The notes beneath the pieces are model-generated. The model had not been told where the DNA came from. It saw only the letters and a program-made list of their open reading frames with translations, and made no database searches. Made by a program: the position numbers and the translations under genes. A stretch of DNA of 49,419 nucleotides, taken from NCBI GenBank assembly GCA_020721965.1, contig DYLS01000016.1, forward strand, positions 4,172 to 53,590, in the 5' to 3' direction. Numbering within the stretch: the first letter of the stretch is position 1; each line of letters begins with the position of its first letter. Shown one piece after another: positions 18,096-26,631 of this stretch. This DNA is from Blastopirellula marina. GTDB taxonomy: Bacteria; Planctomycetota; Planctomycetia; Pirellulales; Thermoguttaceae.

Positions 18096-18318
18096 CGTTC
18101 ACAGGAGTTTTCGTGACTGCCAAACGGCTCGTCCTCTTGTCATTTCGAGCGAAGCGAGAAATCTTGCGAAGCGAGAGGTCTTGTTGAAGCGGTTTAGATT
18201 TCTCCTCGCTGACGCTCGTCGAAATGACATTCCGCTGCACAGTCAAGGAGCCTCGGGAACCTCTGAACAACCCGCCTTGTTTCACAAAGTTTTTCCGTTA
18301 CGGGCCAGCCGTGAACGG
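18096..18318 (+). repeat. Dispersed repeat B copy 1 (223 bp, nested inverted repeats)
   Basis: The outer ends CGTTCACAGG and CCGTGAACGG are inverted. Inside, CTTGTCATTTCGAGCGAAGC is answered by CGCTCGTCGAAATGACA, so the element can fold into a long hairpin. The right part (TTTCACAAAGTTTTTCCGTTACGG...) matches the other copies. Open frames through it recur in all copies and are by-products of the repeat. Confidence 0.85.
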
Positions 18319-18322
18319 TGGG

Positions 18323-18550
18323 CTACACCCAGTCGAGCCCTGTTTCACGTTTGATTCTGGCCTCGAAATCCCCGATCAGTCCTCCTATCAAGTCCCAATG
18401 ATTGGGTCGTCGCAGCTCGATATCCCCCTGCCGGTTTACACGGACGATACTTTCGTCCTTCAGGCCGATTCGGGCCAATTCTTGCGGGGAGGGACCGCCC
18501 TCGGTTACTAACCGCAATAACTGCTTTCCTGACATCTCGATGAACTGCAT
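18323..18550 (-). CDS. Conserved small protein, 75 aa
   Basis: A short but protein-like frame: MQFIEMSGKQLLRLVTEGG, then an acidic/basic middle with DESIVRVNRQGDIELRR and a C-terminal GGLIGDFEARIKRETGLDW. It has no signal peptide or membrane segment and the composition is that of a folded soluble protein. I recognise the overall pattern as one seen in planctomycete genomes, without a known function. The ribosome site is weak, which lowers confidence in the start, but the whole frame is consistent. It lies 5 bp from repeat B copy 1 and is transcribed alone. Confidence 0.7.
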   Translation of the reverse strand: MQFIEMSGKQLLRLVTEGGPSPQELARIGLKDESIVRVNRQGDIELRRPNHWDLIGGLIGDFEARIKRETGLDWV

Positions 18551-18669
18551 GGCTCAGCCGTGCCCTGTATGCTGTACGGAATCTGTATAGGAAAAGCGGC
18601 GTAGCTTAAATTACGATGTCGGCTCGCGTCTGGTCGCTGGGGAGCAGCCCTGCCCGACATGTTTATCCT

Positions 18670-19641
18670 CTACATTAGCTTCTGGGAATCGTCGTGGTCA
18701 ACCGTCGGGGAAGCGGGAGAGGATGCCTCGACGGCCGCACGGAAGTTCGAGCTGAGGCGAATCAGGTCTTCCACGGTCAGTTGCTCGGCGCGGCAGAGCG
18801 GGTCAAGCTGCGTCTCGCGGAGGATGCGATCGACGGCCTCTTTGCTCAACCGCTTTCCGGACACGGCGGCCAGTTCGGCCCGGAGTAGCTTGCGGCGATG
18901 GAGAAACAGCTCGCGAATGAAGCGATGGAAATCGGTGAGATCGCCCAATTTTGCCCGCAGAATCGGTTCGAACTCGATGTGCACGATAGCGGAAAAGACC
19001 TTGGGCCGCGGCCAAAATACCTGAGGCGGCAAGATGCGCCGGATGGTTGCTCGGCACTGGCCTTGGACCCAGACGCTCAAGGCGCCATAGTCCCGTGTTG
19101 CCGGCCTTGCCACGATCCGCTCCGCCACCTCACGTTGCACGGTGGCCGTCAGGGTCTGCGGGGGGCTCTCCAGGGCCAGGAGGTTGCTGATCACTGGCGT
19201 GGCGACGTTATACGGGAGATTGGCGACCAGCTTGAACCGCTTGTGGGGATGCTCGCCCCGCACCTGCTCCAAAACGTCGAGCAATCGCGGATGCAGCCGA
19301 TTCTTGCCTTGGAGCGCGTCTTGAAGTAATAGGTGGACGTTGGAATGGCCTTCCAGCAGGCGGGATGCGAGCCGGTGCATGCGCGGATCGAGTTCCACGG
19401 AGATCACCGCGGCAGCGCGGGCGGCCAACAAGGCCGTCAGGCTTCCTGTGCCGGTGCCGACTTCCAGGCAGATATCCTCCGGACCGACGGCAGCCGTGGA
19501 GACCAGCAGCTCCAGGAGGTTCAGATCGATGAGGAAATTCTGGCCCAGATCATTCTTGGGACGAATACCCTCGGCGGCGAATCGTTCCCGCAAAAAGGCC
19601 AACGTTTGACGGGGCGAGGAGCTTGAGGGCGGTTCCGGCAT
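18670..19641 (-). CDS. rsmA: 16S rRNA (adenine1518-N6/adenine1519-N6)-dimethyltransferase
   Basis: KsgA/RsmA (323 aa) dimethylates two adjacent adenines in the 3'-terminal hairpin of 16S rRNA during small-subunit maturation. It has KNDLGQNFLID at the N-terminus, the SAM-binding motif EVGTGTGSLTALL, and the target-base motif NLPYNVATPVISNLL. The C-terminal helical domain includes QVFWPRPKVFSAIVHI. Length is slightly above the usual 270-290 aa. It starts 30 bp after the ribE stop on the same strand, so the two are probably co-transcribed. Confidence 0.95.
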   Translation of the reverse strand: MPEPPSSSSPRQTLAFLRERFAAEGIRPKNDLGQNFLIDLNLLELLVSTAAVGPEDICLEVGTGTGSLTALLAARAAAVISVELDPRMHRLASRLLEGHSNVHLLLQDALQGKNRLHPRLLDVLEQVRGEHPHKRFKLVANLPYNVATPVISNLLALESPPQTLTATVQREVAERIVARPATRDYGALSVWVQGQCRATIRRILPPQVFWPRPKVFSAIVHIEFEPILRAKLGDLTDFHRFIRELFLHRRKLLRAELAAVSGKRLSKEAVDRILRETQLDPLCRAEQLTVEDLIRLSSNFRAAVEASSPASPTVDHDDSQKLM

Positions 19642-19671
19642 GGCGATTCCACTCCACGAGCACCGGACGAA

Positions 19672-20280
19672 TCAACCCTCGGAAGGATGGATCATCCCCT
19701 GCAATTGTCGTTCCACGTACTTCGCCAAGATGTCGGTTTCCAGATTCACCTTGTCGCCGACTTTGAGGGGGCCGAGCGTGGTCACAGCCAGCGTGTAGGG
19801 TATGAGAGCCACGCTGAACATCTCAGGTTCACTGTCCACGATGGTCAGACTTACGCCGTCCACGGCGATCGAGCCTTTGGCCGCCATCTGAAGGCTCAGT
19901 CGCCGGGGAATGCGAAAACGAAAGAAGGACCATTCACCGTGATCACGGCGGTCGGCGAGGTGGCCCACGTCGTCGATATGTCCTGTAACGAAGTGGCCGC
20001 CCAGTCGCTCGCCGACCTGGAGCGATCGTTCCAGATTGACCCTGCATCCCTTGTGAAGCTCGCCCAGGTTGGTCCGCTTGAGCGTCTCGGGACCGGCCTG
20101 GAAGGCAAAGCAGTCTCCAGCCACGTCGATGACGGTCAAGCAGCATCCGTTGACGGCGATGCTATCGGCAACTTTGGTTCGGGCGGCGATCTGCGGCTCT
20201 TGAATGACGAGCCGGCACCCCGGCCCCTCTTGGATGATGTGGGCGACCGTTCCCAACGCTTCTACAATTCCGGAAAACAT
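19672..20280 (-). CDS. ribE: Riboflavin synthase, alpha subunit
   Basis: Catalyses dismutation of two 6,7-dimethyl-8-ribityllumazine molecules to riboflavin (202 aa). Two lumazine-binding repeats are visible: the first with MFSGIVEALG, IAVNGCCLTV and GGHFVTGHIDD, the second with IAVDGVSLTIV. The start at 20280 has GGAG six bases upstream and the family's usual MF(S/T)GIVE beginning; an ATG four codons upstream is discounted. No other rib gene is nearby and I see no FMN riboswitch in the leader. Confidence 0.94.
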   Translation of the reverse strand: MFSGIVEALGTVAHIIQEGPGCRLVIQEPQIAARTKVADSIAVNGCCLTVIDVAGDCFAFQAGPETLKRTNLGELHKGCRVNLERSLQVGERLGGHFVTGHIDDVGHLADRRDHGEWSFFRFRIPRRLSLQMAAKGSIAVDGVSLTIVDSEPEMFSVALIPYTLAVTTLGPLKVGDKVNLETDILAKYVERQLQGMIHPSEG

Positions 20281-20388
20281 GACAGGCTCCATAATCGAGG
20301 TTATCTTTCCCGGCTGATCGTGCGGGGGAAACGAGGATCGACGATGAACGCCGGTCGCGGTGATCGTGGCGATCCCTTTTGTGGTAGT

Positions 20389-20632
20389 CGTTCACAGGGG
20401 TTCTTGTGACTGCAAAACGGCTCGTCCTCTTGTCATTTCGAGCGCAGCGAGAAATCTTGCGAAGCGAGAAAGGTTCTCGGCAAGGGTTAAGATTTCTCCT
20501 CGCTATCGCTCGTCGGAATGACAGTCCGTTCCAAACTCACGGATTCTCTGGAACCTCGTGACAACCCTTGGGAACCTCTGACCAACCCTTGTAGTTTTAC
20601 AAATGTTTTCATTATAGTTCAGCCGGGAACGG
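20389..20632 (+). repeat. Dispersed repeat B copy 2 (244 bp)
   Basis: Same ends and order as copy 1: CGTTCACAGGGGTTCTTGTG at the left, then CTTGTCATTTCGAGCGCAGC and TCGCTCGTCGGAATGACA, and GCCGGGAACGG at the right. It sits upstream of ribE and downstream of hydF, in the same orientation as copy 3 on the far side of hydF. Confidence 0.85.
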
Positions 20633-21076
20633 TCACTTTTTTTGGTGCTTTGCGGTGCAACCGGCGGAGGGACATTCTGCCGGTATCGGTATAGGGACGG
20701 CTTGTTTCTTTTGCCAGCCGAGCACTCTTGAATCCGCGGTCAGCACACCGCCCCGTATCCCCATACCATTGATGCTAGCGGCAAACGGCTTCGCACGGAA
20801 GCGAGCTTGTCGGGCAAAAAAACGCAAGTAACCCCGTTCACGCGCGGAGCGGTGCCGAAAACAGGCTGTTTTCGTGGGCCGCGTGGCAAAGACGCTCTGC
20901 TTGTGGCCGCCGATTGCCCCAGGGGGCCAGAGGATGTTGGTGGGCAACTCGGTGGGACGCCCCCAATGTCCTCGCGGAGGGTCACAAACAGGCAAGTTTG
21001 CACCCAGGACGATGGGATATCCAGGCGGAGGGTGGTTCCATGCCTCCTCGGCAGCGCACGCTGTATGCGTCACGGC
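20633..21076. other. 444-bp intergenic region with a perfect dyad at 20856-20874
   Basis: No convincing gene. The only structure I see is the 9-bp-arm dyad CGAAAACAG-G-CTGTTTTCG. With a one-base centre it looks more like a protein-binding palindrome or cruciform than an RNA hairpin, and its role is unknown. Open frames here lack protein character. Confidence 0.4.
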
Positions 21077-22345
21077 TCAGGCGGAGGCGGTACCGGCTTT
21101 TTGGCGACGGGCGCGGGCTTCGCGATAGGCCCTCTCCGCCTCGGGAAATGGCTGGAGGGCGCGTTCGAACAGCCCTAGCGTGTACGCGATGGTGATGCCG
21201 TAGTTGCAGATGGGGACGCCGGCCGCCTTGCATCGCACGAGGCGGTTCAGCACCTCGCGCCGCGTCCACATGCACGCCCCGCAATGGACTACCAGCCTGT
21301 AGCGCGTAAGGTCCTCCGGAAAGTCGCGTCCCTGCACCGTCGTGAAATTCAACTCGCCGCCGACGTGCCGTTGCAACCAGCGGGGGATTTTCTCGCGGCC
21401 AATGTCATCCGCGATGGGGTGATGCGAGCAGGCTTCTGCGATGAGCACGCGATCGCCTGGCCGCAAATCGTCAATCGCCAACGCCCCCTCCACGAACTGA
21501 CCAAGGTCGCCTTTTTGTCGGGCCATGAGGATCGAAAAGGATGTCATGGCAATGTTCGCAGGTGTATCCGCTGCAACACGGAGAAATGCCTGGCTATCCG
21601 TGACCACCATTGCGGGGGGGTGGATCAGACTCTCCAATGCCTGCCTTAGCTCCGTGTCGCGTACCGTCAGGGCGAGGCAGCCGTGATCGAGCAGCTCCCG
21701 AATCGCCAGGACTTGCGGCTGAATGAGGCGGCCTTTGGGGGCCTCTTTATCGATGGGGATGACCAGAATCACCGTTTCTCCAGATGGAACCAAATCGGCG
21801 ATCAGGGGTGGCGGGCGAAGCCATTCATCCGGCACGCAGCGGATCAGAACCGCACGGATGGCCTCCAGTCCCTGCCCTTTGGCTGCGGCGGCCGAGGCCC
21901 AGGGGATGCCTTCGGCCTCCAGCCGCGCGACGAGATCCGGCGGGGGCGGAGTCAGATCGCTCTTGTTGCAAATCACGACCATGGGGATTTGCCGGGCACG
22001 GAACTCTGCCACGCATTGATCTTCGTAGGTCCCCCAGCGACCGGCGTCGAGCACCAGCAGCGCCAGATCGGTTCGGTCCAAGACCTGCCGGGTGCGGGCC
22101 ACGCGGGCGGCTCCTAAAGCCCCTTCATCGTCCACCCCCGCGGTGTCGATGAACAAGATCGGACCAAGTGGTAGCATTTCCATCGGCTTTTCCACGGGGT
22201 CGGTCGTCGTGCCAGGCACATCGGAGACGATCGAGACGTATTGTCGCGTCAGCAGATTCAAAAGGGCTGATTTGCCCGCATTGCGGCGCCCGAAGATGCC
22301 GATATGCAGTCGAAAACTCTTGGGGGCAAGACGGGTAGCGGGCAT
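21077..22345 (-). CDS. hydF: [FeFe]-hydrogenase maturation GTPase HydF
   Basis: HydF is the scaffold that receives the 2Fe subcluster built by the radical-SAM enzymes HydE and HydG and passes it to the hydrogenase HydA. The 422-aa protein has an N-terminal GTPase domain: P-loop GRRNAGKSALLNLL (19-32), VSDVPGTTTDP, DTAG (67-70), NKSD. A dimerisation domain and the C-terminal cluster domain follow, with the diagnostic ACSHHPIADDIGREKIP and HCGACM giving three Cys ligands. ATG 22345 (GAGG about 9 nt upstream) gives the proper beginning; the frame extends upstream to 22573 without protein character. HydA, HydE and HydG are not in this window. The gene is bracketed by two direct copies of repeat B. 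Confidence 0.93.
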   Translation of the reverse strand: MPATRLAPKSFRLHIGIFGRRNAGKSALLNLLTRQYVSIVSDVPGTTTDPVEKPMEMLPLGPILFIDTAGVDDEGALGAARVARTRQVLDRTDLALLVLDAGRWGTYEDQCVAEFRARQIPMVVICNKSDLTPPPPDLVARLEAEGIPWASAAAAKGQGLEAIRAVLIRCVPDEWLRPPPLIADLVPSGETVILVIPIDKEAPKGRLIQPQVLAIRELLDHGCLALTVRDTELRQALESLIHPPAMVVTDSQAFLRVAADTPANIAMTSFSILMARQKGDLGQFVEGALAIDDLRPGDRVLIAEACSHHPIADDIGREKIPRWLQRHVGGELNFTTVQGRDFPEDLTRYRLVVHCGACMWTRREVLNRLVRCKAAGVPICNYGITIAYTLGLFERALQPFPEAERAYREARARRQKAGTASA

Positions 22346-22582
22346 GAATGACCTCGAGAATCGATCTTTTTCGGAATCGAGCGCCGTGGCCTTTCTGAAT
22401 CGGGCACCTTGGCCTGGCGTCGCCCTAGCACGCGGGATGAGGCACTGGAACGCGGTGGCGTGCCAAGCCTTGGGTCGCCCCTCATCTCCCAACGCACATT
22501 GTACACTGATTCCGTTACGTCGGAGGCAATCTGGCTGTTCGGCCTCGGCGGGGCTACACAGGCTCAAGACCATTGGGCAGGT

Positions 22583-22830
22583 CGTTCACGGGGTTCTCGT
22601 CACTGCAAAATGGCTTGCCCTCTTGTCATTTCGAGCGAAGCGAGAAAGCTCCTCGACAGGGTAAGATTTCCCCTCGCTATCGCTCGTCGAAATGACATCG
22701 CCAATCCTCATCGAAACGGGATTGCCAACGCTCGTCGAGATGACATTCCGTTCCACACTCAAGAAACCTCTGGAACGTCTAACTCGCGCTGTTTCACAAA
22801 GCTTTTCCGTTACAGCTCAGTCGTGCAGGG
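22583..22830 (+). repeat. Dispersed repeat B copy 3 (248 bp, internally duplicated)
   Basis: Left end CGTTCACGGGG, inner CTTGTCATTTCGAGCGAAGC, and right end CAGCTCAGTCGTGCAGGG followed by TTACC. The right half-motif (CGCTCGTCGAAATGACA) appears three times in degraded tandem form (about 22682-22745), which lengthens this copy. The 176 bp between it and shc show nothing else I can name. Confidence 0.82.
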
Positions 22831-23006
22831 TTACCCTCTTTCGATGCCATGAGGGGGGGACATTTCTCGTGGTTTATCAAAGAGGGAGATTTCCGTCGGA
22901 GGGCTGACCTGTCGTCTCTTGCTCCTTGCCAATGCGTTCCAAATTGCGTAAACTCATTTTGCGGTTACGGATAGCCTGCTGCTCATGACACAAGGGTGCG
23001 CCATCC

Positions 23007-25187
23007 ATGGGACGTTGGAACGGATACAACGAGCGGATCGACGGCTGGCTCTCTTTGCGCCGCTTGAAGTTAAGCTCCGATCCTGTGATGGAGTGTGATA
23101 CCCGCGCTGAACTGCGGCGCGTGGTCTGTGGCGCGCGGTTGCAACTCCTGGCTCGGCAATCCGACGAAGGCTATTGGCAGGGCGAACTGGAGGGCGATGA
23201 TATCCTCCAAAGCGAGACCATTCTGGTTCTTGCTTTTTTTGGCAAAGAGCGATCTCGTTTGGCGGAGGCCCTCGCCCATCGATTGTTGCAAACGCAATTG
23301 CCCGAGGGCGGCTGGGCCTTGTTTCCAGGTGGCCGTGCCGAAGTCAGTGCCTCTGTCAAGGCGTACTTCGCCCTCAAATTGACCGGCCATGATCCGGCCG
23401 AGGAACCGCTCCAGCGTGCCCGGGAAATGATCCTTTTGCTGGGTGGAGCAGAGCGGGTCAATAGCTTTACGCGATTTTATTTGGCGATGCTCGGGCAGAT
23501 TCCGTACTCGCTGTGTCCAGCGGTACCGCCGGAGCTGCTTCTCTTGCCTTCCTGGTTTCCGGCCCACTTGCACGCCCTCAGCGCATGGTCGCGGACCATG
23601 GTGGTGCCGTTGTCCGTGATTTGGGCGAAGAAACCGGTCCGGCCTTTGCCCGCCGAATTGGGCATCCGCGAGCTGATCCTCCATCCGCCGCAGAAATGGC
23701 CTCCCATCCGCAAACCAGGGGAAACCGAGCATCGCGGTATTGGTTGGGGATCGTTCTTTCGTGCGATCGACTGGCTTTATAAGACGCTGGAAATTCGAGG
23801 GGGGCTGCCGGGACGGCAACGCGCCCTCCGCGAAGCTCAGGCGTGGATGCTGCGACGGATCGAGGCGGGGGACGGCTTGGGCGCCATTTATCCCCCCATT
23901 GTCTGGAGCCTCATCGCCTTGGACGCCTTGGGGTTGCCGCGGAATCACCCCGCCATCCAGAAGACTTGGCGGCAATTGGAACGTTTGGTCATCGAGGATG
24001 AGCGGGGGGCTCGCGTGCAGCCATGCCTTTCCCCGGTTTGGGACACGGCGATCAGTCTGCGAGCCTTGTTCGCGGCAGGTGCCGACGGTCATTGCTCCGC
24101 TGTCCGCAAAGCAGCCGATTGGCTGATTGGCAAACAAATCACCCGCCCCGGCGACTGGGCGCAAACGGTCCGCGCGGAACCGGGCGGCTGGTGCTTCGAG
24201 CACCGCAACGACTTCTATCCGGACTGCGACGATACGGCGATGGTTTTGATGGCCCTGCACGGTTTCATGGATGAAAAGTGCAGTCAGCACTTTCCCCGAC
24301 CATTTTCCATCTTGGACGGCGGCATGGATGATCGGGAGAGCCGATGGTGTGCGCCGAAAGCTGATGAGAAAACTGATAAAGAAGAGAATCTTTTGGAACG
24401 TGCCACGATCGCCATTCATCGCGGCTTGAATTGGCTTCTGGCCATGCAAAACGACGACGGGGGCTGGGCGGCCTTCGATCGCAACAATTGCCGACGGTTC
24501 CTCTGCCACGTACCCTTTGCCGATCACAATGCGATGATCGATCCCAGCTCGCCGGACCTGACGGGGCGGGTCTTGGAGGCGTTGGGCACGTTGGGGCAAC
24601 GCCTTGGCTGCCCCGCCGTCGATCGCGCGGTTCATTTTCTCCGCCGCAACCAAGAGCCGGACGGGAGTTGGTTCGGCCGTTGGGGCGTCAACTACATTTA
24701 TGGCACCTGGCAGGCCATCCTCGGTCTGCGGGCGGTCGGCGTGCCTCAGGACGATCCCGCCCTGCAAGCCGGGGCACAGTGGCTCATCAGCCACCAACAA
24801 TCGGACGGCGGTTGGGGAGAATCGCCCGACACGTATGACCATCCCGAGCGTCGCGGTCGCGGGCCGACCACGCCGTCCCAGACGGCTTGGGCCGTCATGG
24901 GGCTGTTGGCCGCCGGCAAGAGCCAGCACCGCGCCGTTTGGCAGGGCGTGCGGTTCCTCCTCGATCGTTGGTCCCCAGAAAAGGGATGGGAGGAGCAGCA
25001 CTTTACCGGGACGGGTTTTCCACGAGTCTTCTATCTCCGCTACCACATGTATCCCCTGTATTTCCCCATGATGGCACTGGCCAGGTTTGCCGCCTGCCTG
25101 GGGGAAAATGTTCCACCGCCGGATCGCCCGCGGGTTCGCATCGTGACGCCAGCGGAGTCGCCGCGAGAGAACTTGCACACGGCCTGA
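23007..25187 (+). CDS. shc: Squalene-hopene cyclase
   Basis: Class II triterpene cyclase (726 aa) folding squalene into hopene, the first committed step to hopanoids; a monotopic membrane enzyme. The protonating motif reads D406-C-D408-D409 (YPDCDDTAMVL), an accepted form of DxDD. QW repeats are clear along the chain, for example QLPEGGWALF, MQNDDGGWAAFDRNN, QEPDGSWFGRWGVNYIYGTW and QQSDGGWGES, with the C-terminal TGFPRVFYLRYHMYPLYFP typical of the family. Length is close to the usual 630-730 aa. Start ATG 23007 has AAGGGTG upstream; Met28 is a less likely alternative. hpnH follows 36 bp later. Confidence 0.95.
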   Translation: MGRWNGYNERIDGWLSLRRLKLSSDPVMECDTRAELRRVVCGARLQLLARQSDEGYWQGELEGDDILQSETILVLAFFGKERSRLAEALAHRLLQTQLPEGGWALFPGGRAEVSASVKAYFALKLTGHDPAEEPLQRAREMILLLGGAERVNSFTRFYLAMLGQIPYSLCPAVPPELLLLPSWFPAHLHALSAWSRTMVVPLSVIWAKKPVRPLPAELGIRELILHPPQKWPPIRKPGETEHRGIGWGSFFRAIDWLYKTLEIRGGLPGRQRALREAQAWMLRRIEAGDGLGAIYPPIVWSLIALDALGLPRNHPAIQKTWRQLERLVIEDERGARVQPCLSPVWDTAISLRALFAAGADGHCSAVRKAADWLIGKQITRPGDWAQTVRAEPGGWCFEHRNDFYPDCDDTAMVLMALHGFMDEKCSQHFPRPFSILDGGMDDRESRWCAPKADEKTDKEENLLERATIAIHRGLNWLLAMQNDDGGWAAFDRNNCRRFLCHVPFADHNAMIDPSSPDLTGRVLEALGTLGQRLGCPAVDRAVHFLRRNQEPDGSWFGRWGVNYIYGTWQAILGLRAVGVPQDDPALQAGAQWLISHQQSDGGWGESPDTYDHPERRGRGPTTPSQTAWAVMGLLAAGKSQHRAVWQGVRFLLDRWSPEKGWEEQHFTGTGFPRVFYLRYHMYPLYFPMMALARFAACLGENVPPPDRPRVRIVTPAESPRENLHTA

Positions 25188-25223
25188 CGGCGCTCACCCA
25201 AAACTCGTCCCGAAGGATATGCC

Positions 25224-26279
25224 ATGCGATTTCCTCTCTCTTTGACCCGTTCGCTGAGCACGTACCTTTTGCGCCAGCGCCTGGCCGGTCGCCGGCGCTT
25301 CCCGTTGGTCCTGATGCTCGAGCCGCTGTTCGCATGCAATCTTCACTGCGCGGGCTGCGGAAGAATTCGCGAGTACGCCGACCTCATGCGCCAACGTATG
25401 ACGGTCGAGGAGTGCCTGAACGCGGCCCAGGAGTGCGGGGCTCCCGTCGTCAGCATTTGCGGCGGAGAACCGTTGATCTACCCCGACCTGGTCGAAGTGC
25501 TTCACGGTCTTTTGGGGCAAAAGCGACATATTTACGTATGCACCAACGGCCTGCTGTTGTCTCGCGTCCTGCCACGCGTGCCGAAGACGTCGCGTATTAT
25601 TTGGAACGTCCACATTGACGGCATGGAGCAAACGCACGACGCGATCGTGGAACGGCCGGGGGGATTCCGCGAGGCCGTGGCAGGAATCCGCGCAGCCAAG
25701 GCTGCCGGCTTTCGCGTCAATACCAATACCACGATTTACCGGCAAACCGACATGTACGAGATCGTGGTGCTGCTGGAGTATCTTACGGAATGCGGCGTGG
25801 ACGGCTTTTTGCTCTCTCCGAGCTATCCCTACGAGATTTTCTTCGCCGACCGAGCGGGCGATCGGAAGGGAAAGCAGAAAAACCACGACGAGCCACCCCC
25901 CGAGACGCTGTTTCTTACACGTCAAGAGATTCAAGCCAAGTTCGCCTCGGTCCGTCAGCAGTTGCGGCGGTTTCGCTTGGTAACATCTCCTCTGTACCTT
26001 GACTTCCTGTGCGGAAGACGGGAGCTTGCCTGCGCGGCTTGGGCCAGTCCCACTCGCAATCTGGCAGGTTGGAAATCTCCGTGCTATTTGATCACGGACG
26101 GCCATTACCCGACCTTCCAGGAGTGGCTAGAAAAGACGGATTGGGATGCCCTCGGGCCTGGCCGTGATCCACGCTGCGAGCACTGTATGGTCCACTGCGG
26201 CTTTGAGACGGGGGCGGTGGTCGCAGCACAGCAGTCGTTGCACGACACCATGGCCCTGGCGTTATGGCAGTTCGGATGA
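25224..26279 (+). CDS. hpnH: Adenosyl-hopene transferase HpnH (radical SAM)
   Basis: Radical-SAM enzyme (351 aa) that joins the adenosyl radical to hopene, giving adenosylhopane, the precursor of C35 bacteriohopanepolyols. The cluster motif is C38-x3-C42-x2-C45 (CNLHCAGC). SAM-site features include ISICGGEPLIYPDL (seen as VSICGGEPLIYP) and YVCTNGLLL, and the SPASM-like C-terminus has FLCGRRELACAAW and CEHCMVHCGFE. It sits 36 bp after shc on the same strand, forming a small hopanoid operon; no hpnC/D/E or hpnG is present, so the remaining genes must lie elsewhere. Confidence 0.94.
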   Translation: MRFPLSLTRSLSTYLLRQRLAGRRRFPLVLMLEPLFACNLHCAGCGRIREYADLMRQRMTVEECLNAAQECGAPVVSICGGEPLIYPDLVEVLHGLLGQKRHIYVCTNGLLLSRVLPRVPKTSRIIWNVHIDGMEQTHDAIVERPGGFREAVAGIRAAKAAGFRVNTNTTIYRQTDMYEIVVLLEYLTECGVDGFLLSPSYPYEIFFADRAGDRKGKQKNHDEPPPETLFLTRQEIQAKFASVRQQLRRFRLVTSPLYLDFLCGRRELACAAWASPTRNLAGWKSPCYLITDGHYPTFQEWLEKTDWDALGPGRDPRCEHCMVHCGFETGAVVAAQQSLHDTMALALWQFG

Positions 26280-26345
26280 CGATCCGTTCGCCTCTGGGAC
26301 TCGCATGGCCGTTATCGGTGGTCTTGCCGAGTTGAATCGGGGTAA

Positions 26346-26631
26346 CCGTTCACGGCTGAGCTGTAACAGAAAAGAGTAACAGAAAAGACATTTTGTGAAA
26401 CAACGAGGGTTGTTCGGAGGCTCCAGACGTTCCGTGAGTGCGGAACGGAATGTCATTTCGACGAGCACAGCAGTTTCATTTCAGCGAGCACAGCAGTGTC
26501 ATTTTGACGAGCGTCAGCGAGGTGAAACCTTACCCCCCGTCGAGAAGATTTCTCGCTTTGAAAGATTTCTCGCTTCGCTCGAAATGACAAGAAGACGAGC
26601 CGTTTGGCAGTCACGAGAACCCCTGTGAACG
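26346..26631 (-). repeat. Dispersed repeat B copy 4 (286 bp, inverted)
   Basis: The same element read on the minus strand. At its plus-strand left side the terminus is GGTAACCGTTCACGGCTGAG (from 26341). The inner motif TCGCTCGAAATGACAAGAAG appears at 26576-26594, and the far end is CCTGTGAACG. The half-motif with GCTCGTCGAAATGACA is present three times, making this the longest copy. It fills much of the 485-bp space after hpnH. Confidence 0.85.

Noticed and set aside
17998-18285. Small open frames within the repeat B copies (RNVISTS..., KISRFARNDK-like products), also at 26395-26628 and 22692-22907
   Set aside because: Similar peptides recur because the DNA repeat recurs. Frames differ in length and reading direction between copies and show no start or ribosome site in common.
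20281-20700. Possible FMN riboswitch upstream of ribE
   Set aside because: A fragment AACCGGCGGAGGG near 20660 recalls part of the FMN motif, but it is on the opposite strand to ribE and lacks the paired helices.
20633-21073. 146-codon minus-strand frame downstream of hydF
   Set aside because: No domain, unusual composition, and it abuts a repeat element.
22346-22573. N-terminal extension of hydF
   Set aside because: It adds 76 residues without protein character before a well-placed ATG with a ribosome site and a canonical HydF beginning.
23070-25178. 702-codon open frame on the minus strand opposite shc
   Set aside because: It is an antisense shadow of a high-GC gene. The plus-strand frame has complete squalene-hopene cyclase motifs, and the antisense product has no domain.
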